From NCBI GenBank assembly GCA_018368345.1, contig JAGZEK010000017.1, positions 1 through 49,766 of the forward strand: a stretch of 49,766 nt of DNA. Direction: 5' to 3'. Under the pieces are notes generated by a model that was not told the origin of the DNA, did no database searches, and saw only the letters and a list, made by a program, of their open reading frames with translations. The position numbers and the translations under genes are program-made. Source of the stretch: Collinsella sp. Its GTDB lineage: Bacteria; Actinomycetota; Coriobacteriia; Coriobacteriales; Coriobacteriaceae. Below are positions 7,161-16,072 of this stretch, piece by piece. How positions within the stretch are numbered: the first letter of the stretch is position 1; every line of letters begins with the position of its first letter.

Positions 7161-9176
7161 TTAGGCGAACTGACTCAGATAGAGGTCGGCGTAAGCACCC
7201 TCGGCAGCCAGCAGTTCCTTATGCGTGCCTTGCTCGATAATGTTGCCGTGATCCATGACCAAGATCAGGTCGGCGTCCACGATCGTCGACAGGCGATGCG
7301 CGATCACAAAGCTTGTGCGCCCATGCATGAGCGCGTCCATGGCACGACCGATGGCAAGCTCGGTGCGCGTATCCACGCTTGAGGTTGCCTCATCCAGAAT
7401 GAGAATCGCCGGGTTGTTGAGCAGCACGCGCGCAATGGTCAGCAGCTGACGCTGGCCTTGGCTGATGCTTTCGGCATCATTGGCCACGCGCGTGTCGTAG
7501 CCCTGCGGCATGGTGCGCACAAAGAAGTCGACCTGCGCGGCGCGGGCGGCAGCCACGATCTCGTCGCGCGTTGCCTCGGGGCAGCCGTAGGCGATGTTTT
7601 CGGCAATCGTGCCGTCGAACAGCCAGGCGTCCTGCAGCACCATGCCAAACTGCTGACGTAGCTCACCGCGATCCATGTGGCGCGTATCCACACCGTCGAG
7701 CGTAATGCGGCCGCCGTCGATTTCGTAAAAGCGCATGAGTAAGTTGATGAGCGTGGTCTTACCCGCACCCGTTGTTCCCACCACCGCAATCTTCTGACCC
7801 GGTTCGGCGGTAAACGACACGTCGCACATGAGCGGCTTTTCGGGCGTGTAGCCAAAGCGCACATGCTCAAAAGCGACACGGCCCTCAACGCAACCCGGCA
7901 GCTTGGCGGCCTCGTCCGGCAGCGGATCGGCTTCCATCTCGGGCTCATCGAGCAGGTCGAACACGCGCTCCGCACTCGCCAGCGCGCCCTGCAGCGAGTT
8001 GAAAGTGAACGACAGCTGCGTCATGGGTTCGGACGCCTCGTAGATAAACTGGAAGAACGCCTGGAACACGCCGACGGTCATGTGACCGGCAACCAGCATG
8101 CTGCAGCCCACGAGCGCAATCACGATCTGCGCCAGGCGACCGATAAAGCGAACCGCGGGTCCGACGGCGTTGATCATAAAGTCGGCCTTGGTACTCACGC
8201 GCGCCAGCTCGCCCGAGGCCTCGTGCACCTCGGCAGAGCTCTGGTGCTCACGGTTGAATGCGCGAATCACCAAACGGCCCGAATAGCCTTCCTCGACCGC
8301 GCTCGTGATTTTGGACACCCACTCCTGACGCTCGCCCGTCACATCATGCGTACGGCGCGAAACCACCTTGGTCACCAGCAGCGATACCGCCGTAAAACCC
8401 AAAAAGATCAACGTGAGCCTAACGCTATAGACGAACATCATGATGATGGCGCCCGTCACGGTACCGATCGATACCAGCAGCTGCAGCAATCCGCGCTGCA
8501 TACTCTCGGACATCTTGTCCAAGTCGTTGGTCGCGCGGCTGACCACCTCACCGGGGCGATGTGCGTCAAAGTAGGCGAGCGGCAGGTGGCTGAGCTTCTG
8601 CGCGATGCGGTTGCGCAGACGCAAGTTGAGTCGCTCGGCGACGCTCGACATCAAAAAACTCTGCAGCGCATAGAACGATCCGGCGGCCGTCCAGATCAAA
8701 AAGTAGACAAAGATGGTCTTGCCGCACTGGTCCCAGGTGATGCTGAAGGTGGTTCCGCTGGCAAACGCCACCTGTATATGGCCCCACAGCTCGTCGATAA
8801 CATGAGCGCTATATGCCGGCGCGGCGGTGTTAAAGATGACGTAGAACACAATGCTCGCAAACACGATGTAGAAGCGCCAATGGTCGCCGGCGGCCTCGCC
8901 CCACAAGCGGCGCACCGTCGCCCAGGTATCGCGGGGCTTCTCGTCCTCATCCTCGTCGTCCACATCGCGCATGCGCTCTGCTTCCGCGCGGGCACGCTCG
9001 TCCTCGGCACGCTCGTTTTCCTCGTACAGCGCTTGGCGGCGAGCCTCACGCTCGGCCGCGGCCCTGGCAACGTCATCCAGCTCGGGCGGCGCGGCAGCCT
9101 GCTCGACCGCTTCCTCGGCAGCGTCCGCAGCGGCGGCATCGATAGCGTCGCTGCGTTTCTTGAGCTTCCCGGTCAT
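7161..9176 (-). CDS. ABC exporter subunit, fused membrane and ATPase domains (consensus site)
   Basis: The protein has 671 residues. An unusual charged N-terminal extension of about 85 residues (with a DDEDEDEKPRD run) comes before a six-helix exporter domain, then a nucleotide-binding domain with Walker A GTTGAGKTT, signature ISQGQRQLL and Walker B LILDEATSSVD with the catalytic Glu. It forms one half of a heterodimeric, multidrug-type exporter with the upstream gene, whose stop is one base away. GGGAGG eight bases upstream supports the ATG at 9176; an in-frame GTG at 9185 would touch that site. The substrate is unknown; the MarR gene upstream suggests control by a small toxic compound. Confidence 0.92.
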   Translation of the reverse strand: MTGKLKKRSDAIDAAAADAAEEAVEQAAAPPELDDVARAAAEREARRQALYEENERAEDERARAEAERMRDVDDEDEDEKPRDTWATVRRLWGEAAGDHWRFYIVFASIVFYVIFNTAAPAYSAHVIDELWGHIQVAFASGTTFSITWDQCGKTIFVYFLIWTAAGSFYALQSFLMSSVAERLNLRLRNRIAQKLSHLPLAYFDAHRPGEVVSRATNDLDKMSESMQRGLLQLLVSIGTVTGAIIMMFVYSVRLTLIFLGFTAVSLLVTKVVSRRTHDVTGERQEWVSKITSAVEEGYSGRLVIRAFNREHQSSAEVHEASGELARVSTKADFMINAVGPAVRFIGRLAQIVIALVGCSMLVAGHMTVGVFQAFFQFIYEASEPMTQLSFTFNSLQGALASAERVFDLLDEPEMEADPLPDEAAKLPGCVEGRVAFEHVRFGYTPEKPLMCDVSFTAEPGQKIAVVGTTGAGKTTLINLLMRFYEIDGGRITLDGVDTRHMDRGELRQQFGMVLQDAWLFDGTIAENIAYGCPEATRDEIVAAARAAQVDFFVRTMPQGYDTRVANDAESISQGQRQLLTIARVLLNNPAILILDEATSSVDTRTELAIGRAMDALMHGRTSFVIAHRLSTIVDADLILVMDHGNIIEQGTHKELLAAEGAYADLYLSQFA

Positions 9177-9177
9177 G

Positions 9178-10914
9178 CTACTCACCTCCCTTCATCTGCG
9201 ATTCCGCGATGGCGCGGTACACCTCACAGGTTTCCATAAGCTCGCCATGCGTGCCCAGGCCCACGACCTCGCCATCCTTGAGCACGACAATCTGGTCGGC
9301 GTGCAGAATCGTCGAGATGCGCTGCGCGATGATAAGCACCGCGGCGTCACGCGTCTCGTCTTGCAACGCATGGCGCAGGGCGGCATCGGTCTTAAAGTCC
9401 AGGGCCGAAAAACTGTCGTCGAAGATATACAGGTCGGCGCGCTTCATGAGCGCGCGAGCAATGGCCAGGCGCTGGCGCTGACCACCCGAGAAGTTCGTAC
9501 CGCCCTGGGCAACCGGGGTATCGAGCCCCTGCGGTTGATCGAGCACAAAGGTGCTCTGGGCAACCTGCAGCGCATGAAGCATGTCCGCCTCGGTCGCGTC
9601 CTCGTTGCCAAAGCGCAGATTGCTTGCCACGGTGCCCGAGAACAGCCACGCCTTCTGCGGCACATAGGCAATGCGCCCGCGAATCTCGTCTTGCGAAAGG
9701 TCGCGCAGGTCAACACCGTCCAGGCGAATGGCGCCCTTCGTGGCATCGTGAAAACGCAGCAAGAGCTTTGCCACCGTCGACTTACCCGAACCGGTCGAGC
9801 CCACGATCGCGGTGGTCTGCCCGCGACGACAGGCAAAGCTCAGGTCGCACAGGGTGTCCTCGTCGGCATCGACAAAGCGAAACGACATGTGATCGAACAC
9901 GGCGACCGCATCGGCCCCGTCCTTTGAGTCGGACGCGGCCGCATCGAGCGTACGCTGGCCATCGACGATGCTCGGCTTAATCTCCAGCACCTGCTGTGCG
10001 CGGTTCAGACATGCGACGGCACGCGGAAGCGTCAGCGCCACCATCTGGGCCATCATCACAAAGAACAGGATCAGAAGCGCGTACTCCAGCACCGCCGAGA
10101 TGCTCGCGATCTGCATGGCATGGGCGCCCACGCGGTTGCCGCCCACCCACAGTACCGCCACCTCGGCGATATTCATCAGAAAGAAGGTGGAGCTGTCGAG
10201 GCCCACAAACAGATGGTTGACTTTTATGGCGTTGGCGGCGTAGTCGCTAAACACCTCGTCCAGGCGCTGTTCCTCACGACGCTCCTTGTTAAACGCACGG
10301 ATGACGCGCACGCCCACGATGTTTTCGCGCAGCACCACGTTCATGCGGTCGATAAAGCTCTGCAAGCGCATAAAAATCGGAGCCGCGTTGGCAACCGTAA
10401 AGACCGCCGCAACCAGCACGATCGCAACCACGACGCCCAGAAGCATGCCCATGGCCGGATCGATGAGCCAGGCGAAGATGATGCCTGCCACCGCCAGGAA
10501 CGGCACCGGCAGCACCAGCTGAATGGTCTGCAGAATCGCCTGCTGAATCACGTTGATGTCGTTGAGCGAGCGCGTGATCATCGAACCCGTGCCAAAGCGC
10601 TCAAAGTCACTGGCAGACAGCTCGAGCGACTTGTCGTAGACGGCATTGCGGATATCGCAGGCCACGTTGGCGGCCAGGCGCGCCGAAAGATAGCAGCCCA
10701 ACACCGCGCCGCCGCTGGCCATGCCGGTCGCGATAAGCATGTAGAGACCGTTGCGCAAAATGTAGTCGACATCGCCCGTGGTGATACCGGTGTTGACCAT
10801 GTTCGCCAACATCGTGGGCACCAGCAGTGTGCCGACGTTGTCGATTAGCAGCACCAACAACGTCACCGCGACAAGTCTGCGATACGGCTTCATAAACCTC
10901 ATTAAGAGTCGCAC
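9178..10914 (-). CDS. ABC exporter subunit, fused membrane and ATPase domains (degenerate site)
   Basis: The protein has 578 residues: an exporter-type membrane domain (about 15-310) and an ATPase domain with Walker A GSTGSGKST and signature FSGGQRQRL. Walker B reads YIFDDSFSALD, with Asp where the catalytic Glu normally stands. That change is typical of the degenerate site in heterodimeric exporters such as TM287/288 or LmrCD, so this and the next gene should work as a pair. The GTG at 10914 follows GGGGGAG; an in-frame ATG at 10902, which overlaps the stop of the MarR gene as TAATG, is an equally good start. Both imply translational coupling to the regulator. Confidence 0.92.
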   Translation of the reverse strand: MRLLMRFMKPYRRLVAVTLLVLLIDNVGTLLVPTMLANMVNTGITTGDVDYILRNGLYMLIATGMASGGAVLGCYLSARLAANVACDIRNAVYDKSLELSASDFERFGTGSMITRSLNDINVIQQAILQTIQLVLPVPFLAVAGIIFAWLIDPAMGMLLGVVVAIVLVAAVFTVANAAPIFMRLQSFIDRMNVVLRENIVGVRVIRAFNKERREEQRLDEVFSDYAANAIKVNHLFVGLDSSTFFLMNIAEVAVLWVGGNRVGAHAMQIASISAVLEYALLILFFVMMAQMVALTLPRAVACLNRAQQVLEIKPSIVDGQRTLDAAASDSKDGADAVAVFDHMSFRFVDADEDTLCDLSFACRRGQTTAIVGSTGSGKSTVAKLLLRFHDATKGAIRLDGVDLRDLSQDEIRGRIAYVPQKAWLFSGTVASNLRFGNEDATEADMLHALQVAQSTFVLDQPQGLDTPVAQGGTNFSGGQRQRLAIARALMKRADLYIFDDSFSALDFKTDAALRHALQDETRDAAVLIIAQRISTILHADQIVVLKDGEVVGLGTHGELMETCEVYRAIAESQMKGGE

Positions 10915-11402
10915 GACTCCCCCTCACCTTGATTCTCGGCCTGGCTCTCGGCAGCGATATGCTGCTTAAAGGCATCGCACTCATCGCCGAGCGCATGGGA
11001 AAATTTTCCGATTAGGCGCATGATTTCGCGTTGCTCACACGGCTCAAGCGCGCCAAAGGCTCGCTGCTCGGCCTTGAGTGCCGGCAGCGCATAACGCTCG
11101 GCAAACCGCATGCCCGCTTCGGTCAGGCTCACAACCTTATTCTTGCGACTGCCCTCGGCAAACTCCAACGTTGCGAAACCCCGCGCCTTCAAGGTTTTAA
11201 TTGCCGAGTTGATGGTCTGCTTGCTGTAGAACCATTCGCTTGTCAGACGGCTTACGGCAATACTGCCGCCCGCCGTGCTGGTATCGACGAGCATCCAGTA
11301 AGCGCAGTCCGAAAGACCGCAGGCGCGCGAGAACTCCGAATAGATATGGTCGAGTCCATTGAGCAACCGGTCGAAGTCGACCAGCGTAACCGCACTATTC
11401 AT
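10902..11402 (-). CDS. MarR family transcriptional regulator
   Basis: The protein has 166 residues with a winged helix-turn-helix in the middle (AVSRLTSEWFYSKQTINSAIKTLKARGFATLEF, visible as WFYSKQTINSAIKTL) and a wing rich in Arg/Lys (EGSRKNKVVSLTEAG). It is the first gene of an operon with the two ABC exporter genes, the usual set-up for a MarR repressor that senses the exporter's substrate. A strong promoter and two direct repeats sit directly upstream, so autoregulation is likely. The C-terminal tail is acidic. Confidence 0.9.
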   Translation of the reverse strand: MNSAVTLVDFDRLLNGLDHIYSEFSRACGLSDCAYWMLVDTSTAGGSIAVSRLTSEWFYSKQTINSAIKTLKARGFATLEFAEGSRKNKVVSLTEAGMRFAERYALPALKAEQRAFGALEPCEQREIMRLIGKFSHALGDECDAFKQHIAAESQAENQGEGESCDS

Positions 11403-11420
11403 CTATCCCACCATTCGATT

Positions 11421-11471
11421 GTCCGATTTTTGACCAATTTTATGTCTCTAGATTAGTCCGAGTTTTGACTA
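11421..11471. promoter_or_regulatory. Two 16-nt direct repeats on the MarR-exporter promoter
   Basis: GTCCGATTTTTGACCA (11421-11436) and GTCCGAGTTTTGACTA (11456-11471) match in 14 of 16 positions and are 35 bp apart. The second fills the spacer between -35 and -10; the first lies just downstream of the expected start site. This is the layout of an autorepressor operator. Confidence 0.6.
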
Positions 11472-11478
11472 TCGTCAA
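11450..11478 (-). promoter_or_regulatory. Promoter of the MarR-ABC exporter operon
   Basis: On the minus strand TTGACG (11473-11478) and TAATCT (11450-11455) are separated by 17 bases. Both hexamers are close to the sigma-A consensus. Confidence 0.75.
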
Positions 11479-11522
11479 CAAGCTCTCCGCAAATGCGTGC
11501 ACTTTTATGGCCTATCGGCAGA

Positions 11523-11556
11523 AAAAGACCGCCGGCGCGGGGGCGGCGCCAGCGGT
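11523..11556 (-). terminator. Terminator of the 96-residue unknown gene
   Basis: Read on the minus strand, GACCGCTGGCGC pairs with GCGCCGGCGGTC and is followed by TTTTTC. Confidence 0.75.
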
Positions 11557-11583
11557 CGCGTGAAAATCGGGTTTTATTGCCTG

Positions 11584-11874
11584 TTAGGCGGCGACGGCCT
11601 CATAGACCGTGGCGCCCGAGAAGCTGTCATGCAGACTCTTGCCGGCAATCCACGGCAGCTCGACGACCTCGCAGACCGTGTTGACCAGCTCGGAGCAGTC
11701 AGTAAAGTGGCCCTTGTCGTTGAGGGCCTCGCAATCCTGAACACGCCAATAGCCATCGGTGTGTGTGATGTAATACTCGTGATCGTCAATCGTCACAAAA
11801 GCGCGCGTCTTGGAACGCAGCAGCTTCAGAAATCCTTCGAAGTCGGTCTCGACGACATCTCCAGCCTGGAACAT
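11584..11874 (-). CDS. Small protein of unknown function (96 aa)
   Basis: The protein has 96 residues. AGGAGG with good spacing supports the ATG at 11874, and a terminator follows the stop, so this is a real single gene. It is soluble in character, without signal peptide or membrane helix. It is aromatic and acidic (DDHEYYITHTDGYWRV, DCEALNDKGHFTD) with three cysteines. I do not recognise a family. It lies between the MarR-ABC operon and a divergent nitroreductase, which says little about its role. Confidence 0.75.
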   Translation of the reverse strand: MFQAGDVVETDFEGFLKLLRSKTRAFVTIDDHEYYITHTDGYWRVQDCEALNDKGHFTDCSELVNTVCEVVELPWIAGKSLHDSFSGATVYEAVAA

Positions 11875-12168
11875 GATGTTACCTCCTGGCCCGGCGCCAC
11901 CACGGCGCATTGATAAACGTTGGTACTCCTTTAGTAAAACCTTTATCAGAGGTTATGCGTTCGTCATTTAGGCAAGTGGTAAAAAACCGCAGGGTAGACG
12001 GGATAAAACGTTTAACCATCCCATTTGTTTGTCACATTCTGAAGGTACTTTTATGCAAACCTACTTTCCCAATTGGAATCTACCCTTTTGGCCGGGCAAT
12101 TGACCGTCTATCGTTTGAGCCCGACGGGTATGAACGGGGCATCTGCAACGCCACCGCAAGGAGACACC

Positions 12169-12690
12169 ATGGAGACTATCGAAGCACTCATTCACCGCCG
12201 CAGCTGCCGCAAATACAGCGACCGCCCTGTCGAGGCCGAAAAGCTTGCACGTATTATCGAAGCCGGCCAATATGCACCGAGTGGCATGGGCCGCCAACCG
12301 GTGACGTTTGTCGCCGTCACCGACCCCGCGACCGTCGAGCGTCTCTCACAGCTCAACGCCCAGGTCATGGGCAGCAACAGCGACCCCTTCTATGGCGCCA
12401 AGACCGTTGTGGTGGTGCTGGTTGACCGCAGCGTGCCCACACATCTGGAAGACGGCTCGCTCGCCATGGGCAACTTGCTCAACGCCGCCTATGCACTGGG
12501 TGTCGATTCGTGCTGGATTCACCGCGCGCATGAGGTCTTTGACTCGCCCGAGGGCCTGGAGCTGCTGGCCAGCTGGGGCCTGCCCGCCGACGGCAGCCTG
12601 CGCGGTGTCGGTCACTGCATTCTGGGCTATGCCGAGGACACGCTTCCCGAGGCAAAGCCGCGCCGCGACAACGTGGTGTACGTTAGGTAA
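12169..12690 (+). CDS. Nitroreductase family FMN oxidoreductase
   Basis: The protein has 173 residues. The N-terminal METIEALIHRRSCRKYSDRPV with IIEAGQYAPSGMGRQPV is the typical FMN-phosphate binding start of the family (RRSxRxY and AxxAPSxxNxQP). Members use NAD(P)H and FMN to reduce nitroaromatics, quinones or enones; the natural substrate is not predictable. AAGGAG supports the ATG at 12169. The gene stands alone on its strand, divergent from the small unknown gene. Confidence 0.9.
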   Translation: METIEALIHRRSCRKYSDRPVEAEKLARIIEAGQYAPSGMGRQPVTFVAVTDPATVERLSQLNAQVMGSNSDPFYGAKTVVVVLVDRSVPTHLEDGSLAMGNLLNAAYALGVDSCWIHRAHEVFDSPEGLELLASWGLPADGSLRGVGHCILGYAEDTLPEAKPRRDNVVYVR

Positions 12691-12696
12691 TTAGTT

Positions 12697-12720
12697 CCGC
12701 CGTTCTAACGAACGGCGGAC
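12697..12720. terminator. Hairpin between nitroreductase and membrane protein genes
   Basis: TCCGCCGTTC and GAACGGCGGA are perfect arms with a TAAC loop, between two convergent genes. There is no clear U-tract on either side, so the terminator role is tentative. Confidence 0.45.
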
Positions 12721-12731
12721 CCACTCGCAAC

Positions 12732-13307
12732 TTATCTTGCCGATGGAGTTGTCGTCGTTTCGTTCGTGTGGGTCGTTTCGGCGCCGTCGCCCTGTTCGCC
12801 GTCGTCCTTTTGCGCGTCGGCGATGGCGGAGGCTGCCGCAACGATACCGCGCTGGGGCGCGACGCCCGTCTGGGTCTGAGCGCCCTCGACAATTTCTGTG
12901 CCTGCATGCGCGAGCTCGGGCGATTTAAACATCGCGTCCAAGTTGGCACCGCCGCCGGCGTAGCCAAGCGCAGCGAGTGCGATGACGATCACTGCAACGA
13001 CGACCGCGATCGGAACATAACGATGCCAACCAGCAGGATTGAGCCCACTGCGGCGAGCCGCCCCGCGGCTGATGTAGCCGAGCGTGCCGTCGTGCTTGAG
13101 CTTTGAGCCCACCACGCACTTGCGGCCCCACAACGAGGACTCTGCCTGCATGGCCAAGCGGGCGCTTGCCGAAGGATAGCCGTATTTAGTGCGCTTGAAC
13201 GAACCATCAAACCCCGAGGCGTGTTTGCCCCACGTCACCGATGTCGTGCGTCGGTTGACCGGCGCGGCGCTCCGCCTTCTGCGGCTCGGTTTTGTAGTCT
13301 CAGCCAT
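12732..13307 (-). CDS. Membrane protein of unknown function
   Basis: The protein has 191 residues: a basic N-terminal cytoplasmic part of about 95 residues (KPSRRRRSAAPVNRR), one membrane helix at about 98-117 (YVPIAVVVAVIVIALAAL), and an outer part that ends in an acidic Thr-rich tail. No family is recognised. The ATG at 13307 is a choice by position; an upstream in-frame start at 13361 exists. It follows the degenerate AAA+ regulator gene by 84 bases on the same strand, so the two may share a transcript. Confidence 0.7.
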   Translation of the reverse strand: MAETTKPSRRRRSAAPVNRRTTSVTWGKHASGFDGSFKRTKYGYPSASARLAMQAESSLWGRKCVVGSKLKHDGTLGYISRGAARRSGLNPAGWHRYVPIAVVVAVIVIALAALGYAGGGANLDAMFKSPELAHAGTEIVEGAQTQTGVAPQRGIVAAASAIADAQKDDGEQGDGAETTHTNETTTTPSAR

Positions 13308-13391
13308 ACGCCCCCGCACGCCGTAACCAAATCGAAACAATAACGCTTTGGACTGTAGCACACGCGTCGCGCGCGGTCACGGGTGCCTCGC

Positions 13392-14609
13392 TCAACGGTC
13401 ATCGTCCTTCAGTAAGCGCCACAGCGTTGTTCGGCTTATGCCCAGCATCTCCGCCGCACGGGTTCGGTTGCCGTGGAGATGATCTACAACCAGATGCGCG
13501 ATATCTCGCTCGGTATCGGCCAGCGGTCGCAGGATATACAGGTCGCTTTCGAGTGTCGGGACGCCAAAGGTTGCGGTCTTAATCACGTCCTCTTGGGCTA
13601 GCACTTCCTCCGCCACAGCGCGATCCACCGTGCCCGCCCCCACCAATATATACAGTCGTTCCGAGACCTCGCGGAGCTGCAGATAATTGCGCGGCCAGCG
13701 GTAAGCATCGAGCGCCTTCGTCGCCGCGGCAGACAGCGTGGGCGCTGCCGTCCCAAATGCACCAGCGAGATATTCCAAATAGTGCGCAATCTTTTGCGAC
13801 GTGGCTCCCTGCTCGACGATTGCCGGCGCCACGCTCACCGCACAGGCGAAGCGCTCGGTCACAAAGGCGGCTTGATCACTTTCGCTGCCACCCGGCATGT
13901 CATTCGCCGTCAGCACCACATGGCAGCGCGTCGCCAACGCGGTGTCGGCCATCGTGGAAACGAGCTCGCGGAGGCGCTGGGGGCCAACCGCGTTCCAGCC
14001 CTCAATGCAAAGGGTCAGCCCCGTTTGGAACAGCGGCGATTCGGCGCTTTTGAGCACATGGCGCCAACCGCGCTCGGTGAGCTCATCGAGCGCAACGGAA
14101 ACAAAGGGCTGATCGGCAAAAGGACCGTCCAGATAGAGGCGCTTGGCGATCTCGACCTGACCCGCTCCCAGCTCGCCCTCGAGCATAAGGGGCACACCGC
14201 GCGCATAGCTCTCGGCAACCGGTGCAGCCACCGCAGCAGCACCCTCAACGATGCCGTACGCGCTCGATTCGTAGCGGGCCTCAACTTCGTCGGCGTTGAG
14301 CCATTCGATGCCCGCATGCGCCGCGGCGCCGCGCACCTCGCGGACCACGACGACCCAAAGGCCCCCGTCCTCTTTGTCGGTGGGGCGAACGGTCAGGCTC
14401 AGGCGCGTACCCGCACGCCCCATAACCAGACGCGCGCCGTCTCCTATACGGTCGAGGCGCTCAGCGACAAAAGTCGCCACATCCCGCTCAAGCGCCGCGT
14501 CATTCATGGTCGAGATCGCGACGTCCCCACGCGCATCAATTGCCAATGCCGAGGCCCCGGCAGCAGCCAGGGCCTCGGTCAAGATGTTCAGCTTGGAATC
14601 GCTGTCCAT
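13392..14609 (-). CDS. PrpR/EBP-like regulator with degenerate AAA+ domain and Fis-type HTH
   Basis: The protein has 405 residues. Residues 1-100 look like a sensor domain. Residues of about 130-330 keep the outline of a sigma-54 activator AAA+ domain, but the Walker A stretch reads EGELGAGQ without the lysine, the Walker B region reads LTLCIEGWN without DE, and there is no GAFTGA loop. YRWPRNYLQLREV corresponds to the conserved WPGNVREL motif. The C-terminus RTRAAEMLGISRTTLWRLLKDD is a clear Fis-type helix-turn-helix. It should bind DNA but cannot hydrolyse ATP or contact sigma-54 in the usual way. GGAG precedes the ATG. It may control the downstream membrane protein or the neighbouring yeiH. 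Confidence 0.8.
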   Translation of the reverse strand: MDSDSKLNILTEALAAAGASALAIDARGDVAISTMNDAALERDVATFVAERLDRIGDGARLVMGRAGTRLSLTVRPTDKEDGGLWVVVVREVRGAAAHAGIEWLNADEVEARYESSAYGIVEGAAAVAAPVAESYARGVPLMLEGELGAGQVEIAKRLYLDGPFADQPFVSVALDELTERGWRHVLKSAESPLFQTGLTLCIEGWNAVGPQRLRELVSTMADTALATRCHVVLTANDMPGGSESDQAAFVTERFACAVSVAPAIVEQGATSQKIAHYLEYLAGAFGTAAPTLSAAATKALDAYRWPRNYLQLREVSERLYILVGAGTVDRAVAEEVLAQEDVIKTATFGVPTLESDLYILRPLADTERDIAHLVVDHLHGNRTRAAEMLGISRTTLWRLLKDDDR

Positions 14610-14757
14610 GGTTCGCCCCGTCTCCAGCCACGACCCTTATCTGTGGCTTGGCATCTCAAGTGTTTCAAAATTGAACGATATTGCTCACCAAACACTATAG
14701 GGCAGAAAGCGCCGTCCTGCGAGTATAGGTGTTGCCCCGCATCGCCATCCTGGCGGG

Positions 14758-14822
14758 GCGATAAGAGCTCTTCGGGACCTATTAACCTGCGGACAAGCCA
14801 TACCCGCAAGAGCTCCTATCGC
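14758..14822. repeat. 65-bp stem-loop between yeiH and the regulator gene
   Basis: GCGATAAGAGCTCTT (14758-14772) pairs with AAGAGCTCCTATCGC (14808-14822) with one mismatch, and pairing continues inward for four bases past a bulge. A second small hairpin, GCCCCGC (14734-14740) with GCGGGGC (14753-14759), overlaps its left foot. It lies just after the yeiH stop on that strand and may act in termination, though no U-tract follows. Confidence 0.6.
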
Positions 14823-14874
14823 TCCACCGCAGGCATGCGCGCACCAGCACGCAGCACGCAAATCAGTTGTCTCT

Positions 14875-15909
14875 TTACCAGATTCCCAGCACGTGCTGCA
14901 TCCCCAAACTCATGCACGCAATGCCAATCCAGCAGCAAAAGCCCAACGCGATGGGCTTGCCGCCCTTTTTGACCAGCTCGACGATATCGGTATTAAAGCC
15001 AATAGCCGCCATGGCCATCACGATAAAGAACTTCGACAGCTCCTTGATGGGCGCCGTGATGGACACGGGAAGCTGAAGCACCGTGGTGATTACGCTCGCC
15101 AGCACAAAGAACAGCACAAACATGGGAAACGCGCGTTTGAGGGAGAACGTGCTTTTGGCGTCGCCGCCGGCCTTGCGCGCCAGATGCATCTGCCAGCAAG
15201 CAAGCGCCAGCGTGATGGGAATGATGGCCAGCGTCCTGGTGAGCTTGACTACCGTGGCGCTCTCGAGCACATTGGCGCCGGGATGCATGCTGTCCCAGGC
15301 GCTCGCCGCAGCCGTTACGGACGAGGTGTCGTTGATGGCGGTGCCGGCAAACAGGCCAAAGCCCTCGTTGGTCAGCCCGAGCATGCCGCCGAGCGTCGGA
15401 AACACGAGCGCCGCGATAACGTTAAACAGGAAGATGACCGAAATAGCCTGGGCAATCTCGCGATCGTCGGCATCGATGACGGGCGCGGTCGCGGCGATGG
15501 CAGAACCGCCGCAAATCGACGAGCCCACGCCCACAAGCGTCGCGATCTTGCCCGGCACGTTCATAACGCGGCAGAGCACAAAGGCGATGACAAGCGAGGT
15601 CGAGATTGTCGCCACGATAATCGGTAGCGACTGGGCGCCCTTGGACAGAATCTGGGAGAGGTTCATGCCAAAGCCAAGCAGGATAACCGCGTACTGCAAG
15701 ACTTTTTTAGACGTATAGGTGACACCGGCGGCGAGCTGTTCGCGGCGATTCTTGGGAAAGACGAGCGCCAGGACCATGCCAAAGAGGATGGCAAATACCG
15801 GCCCGCCGACCACCTCAATTTGTTTGCCGAGCAACGTCGCGGGGATAGCGATGATCAGGCAGAACAAGACACCCTTCCAGCGCTCGCGTACGATATTCGC
15901 CAGTTGCAT
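14875..15909 (-). CDS. yeiH: YeiH family (UPF0324) putative sulfate exporter
   Basis: The protein has 344 residues and about ten hydrophobic segments. The motifs YAVILLGFGMNLSQI and VGVGSSICGGSAIAATAPVI are hallmarks of the UPF0324/Cons_hypoth698 family. Members are annotated as sulfate exporters, but the substrate is weakly supported. AAGGAA precedes the ATG. It is transcribed away from the GntR regulator gene, which is the best candidate to control it; in enterobacteria the family is instead paired with a LysR regulator. Confidence 0.9.
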   Translation of the reverse strand: MQLANIVRERWKGVLFCLIIAIPATLLGKQIEVVGGPVFAILFGMVLALVFPKNRREQLAAGVTYTSKKVLQYAVILLGFGMNLSQILSKGAQSLPIIVATISTSLVIAFVLCRVMNVPGKIATLVGVGSSICGGSAIAATAPVIDADDREIAQAISVIFLFNVIAALVFPTLGGMLGLTNEGFGLFAGTAINDTSSVTAAASAWDSMHPGANVLESATVVKLTRTLAIIPITLALACWQMHLARKAGGDAKSTFSLKRAFPMFVLFFVLASVITTVLQLPVSITAPIKELSKFFIVMAMAAIGFNTDIVELVKKGGKPIALGFCCWIGIACMSLGMQHVLGIW

Positions 15910-16072
15910 ATGGGATTCCTTCTTTCTCTTTCACGTTTGCGACGGCTTATGATACGGCAACATTGAGCGCAGCCTTGCGTAAACAAAGACTAAGATGCCG
16001 CAATAGTTCTTGGGCAACAGCCGAATTACCCACCGCGGAAAGCTGATTCGCGGCATAATTAACAACTGACAT

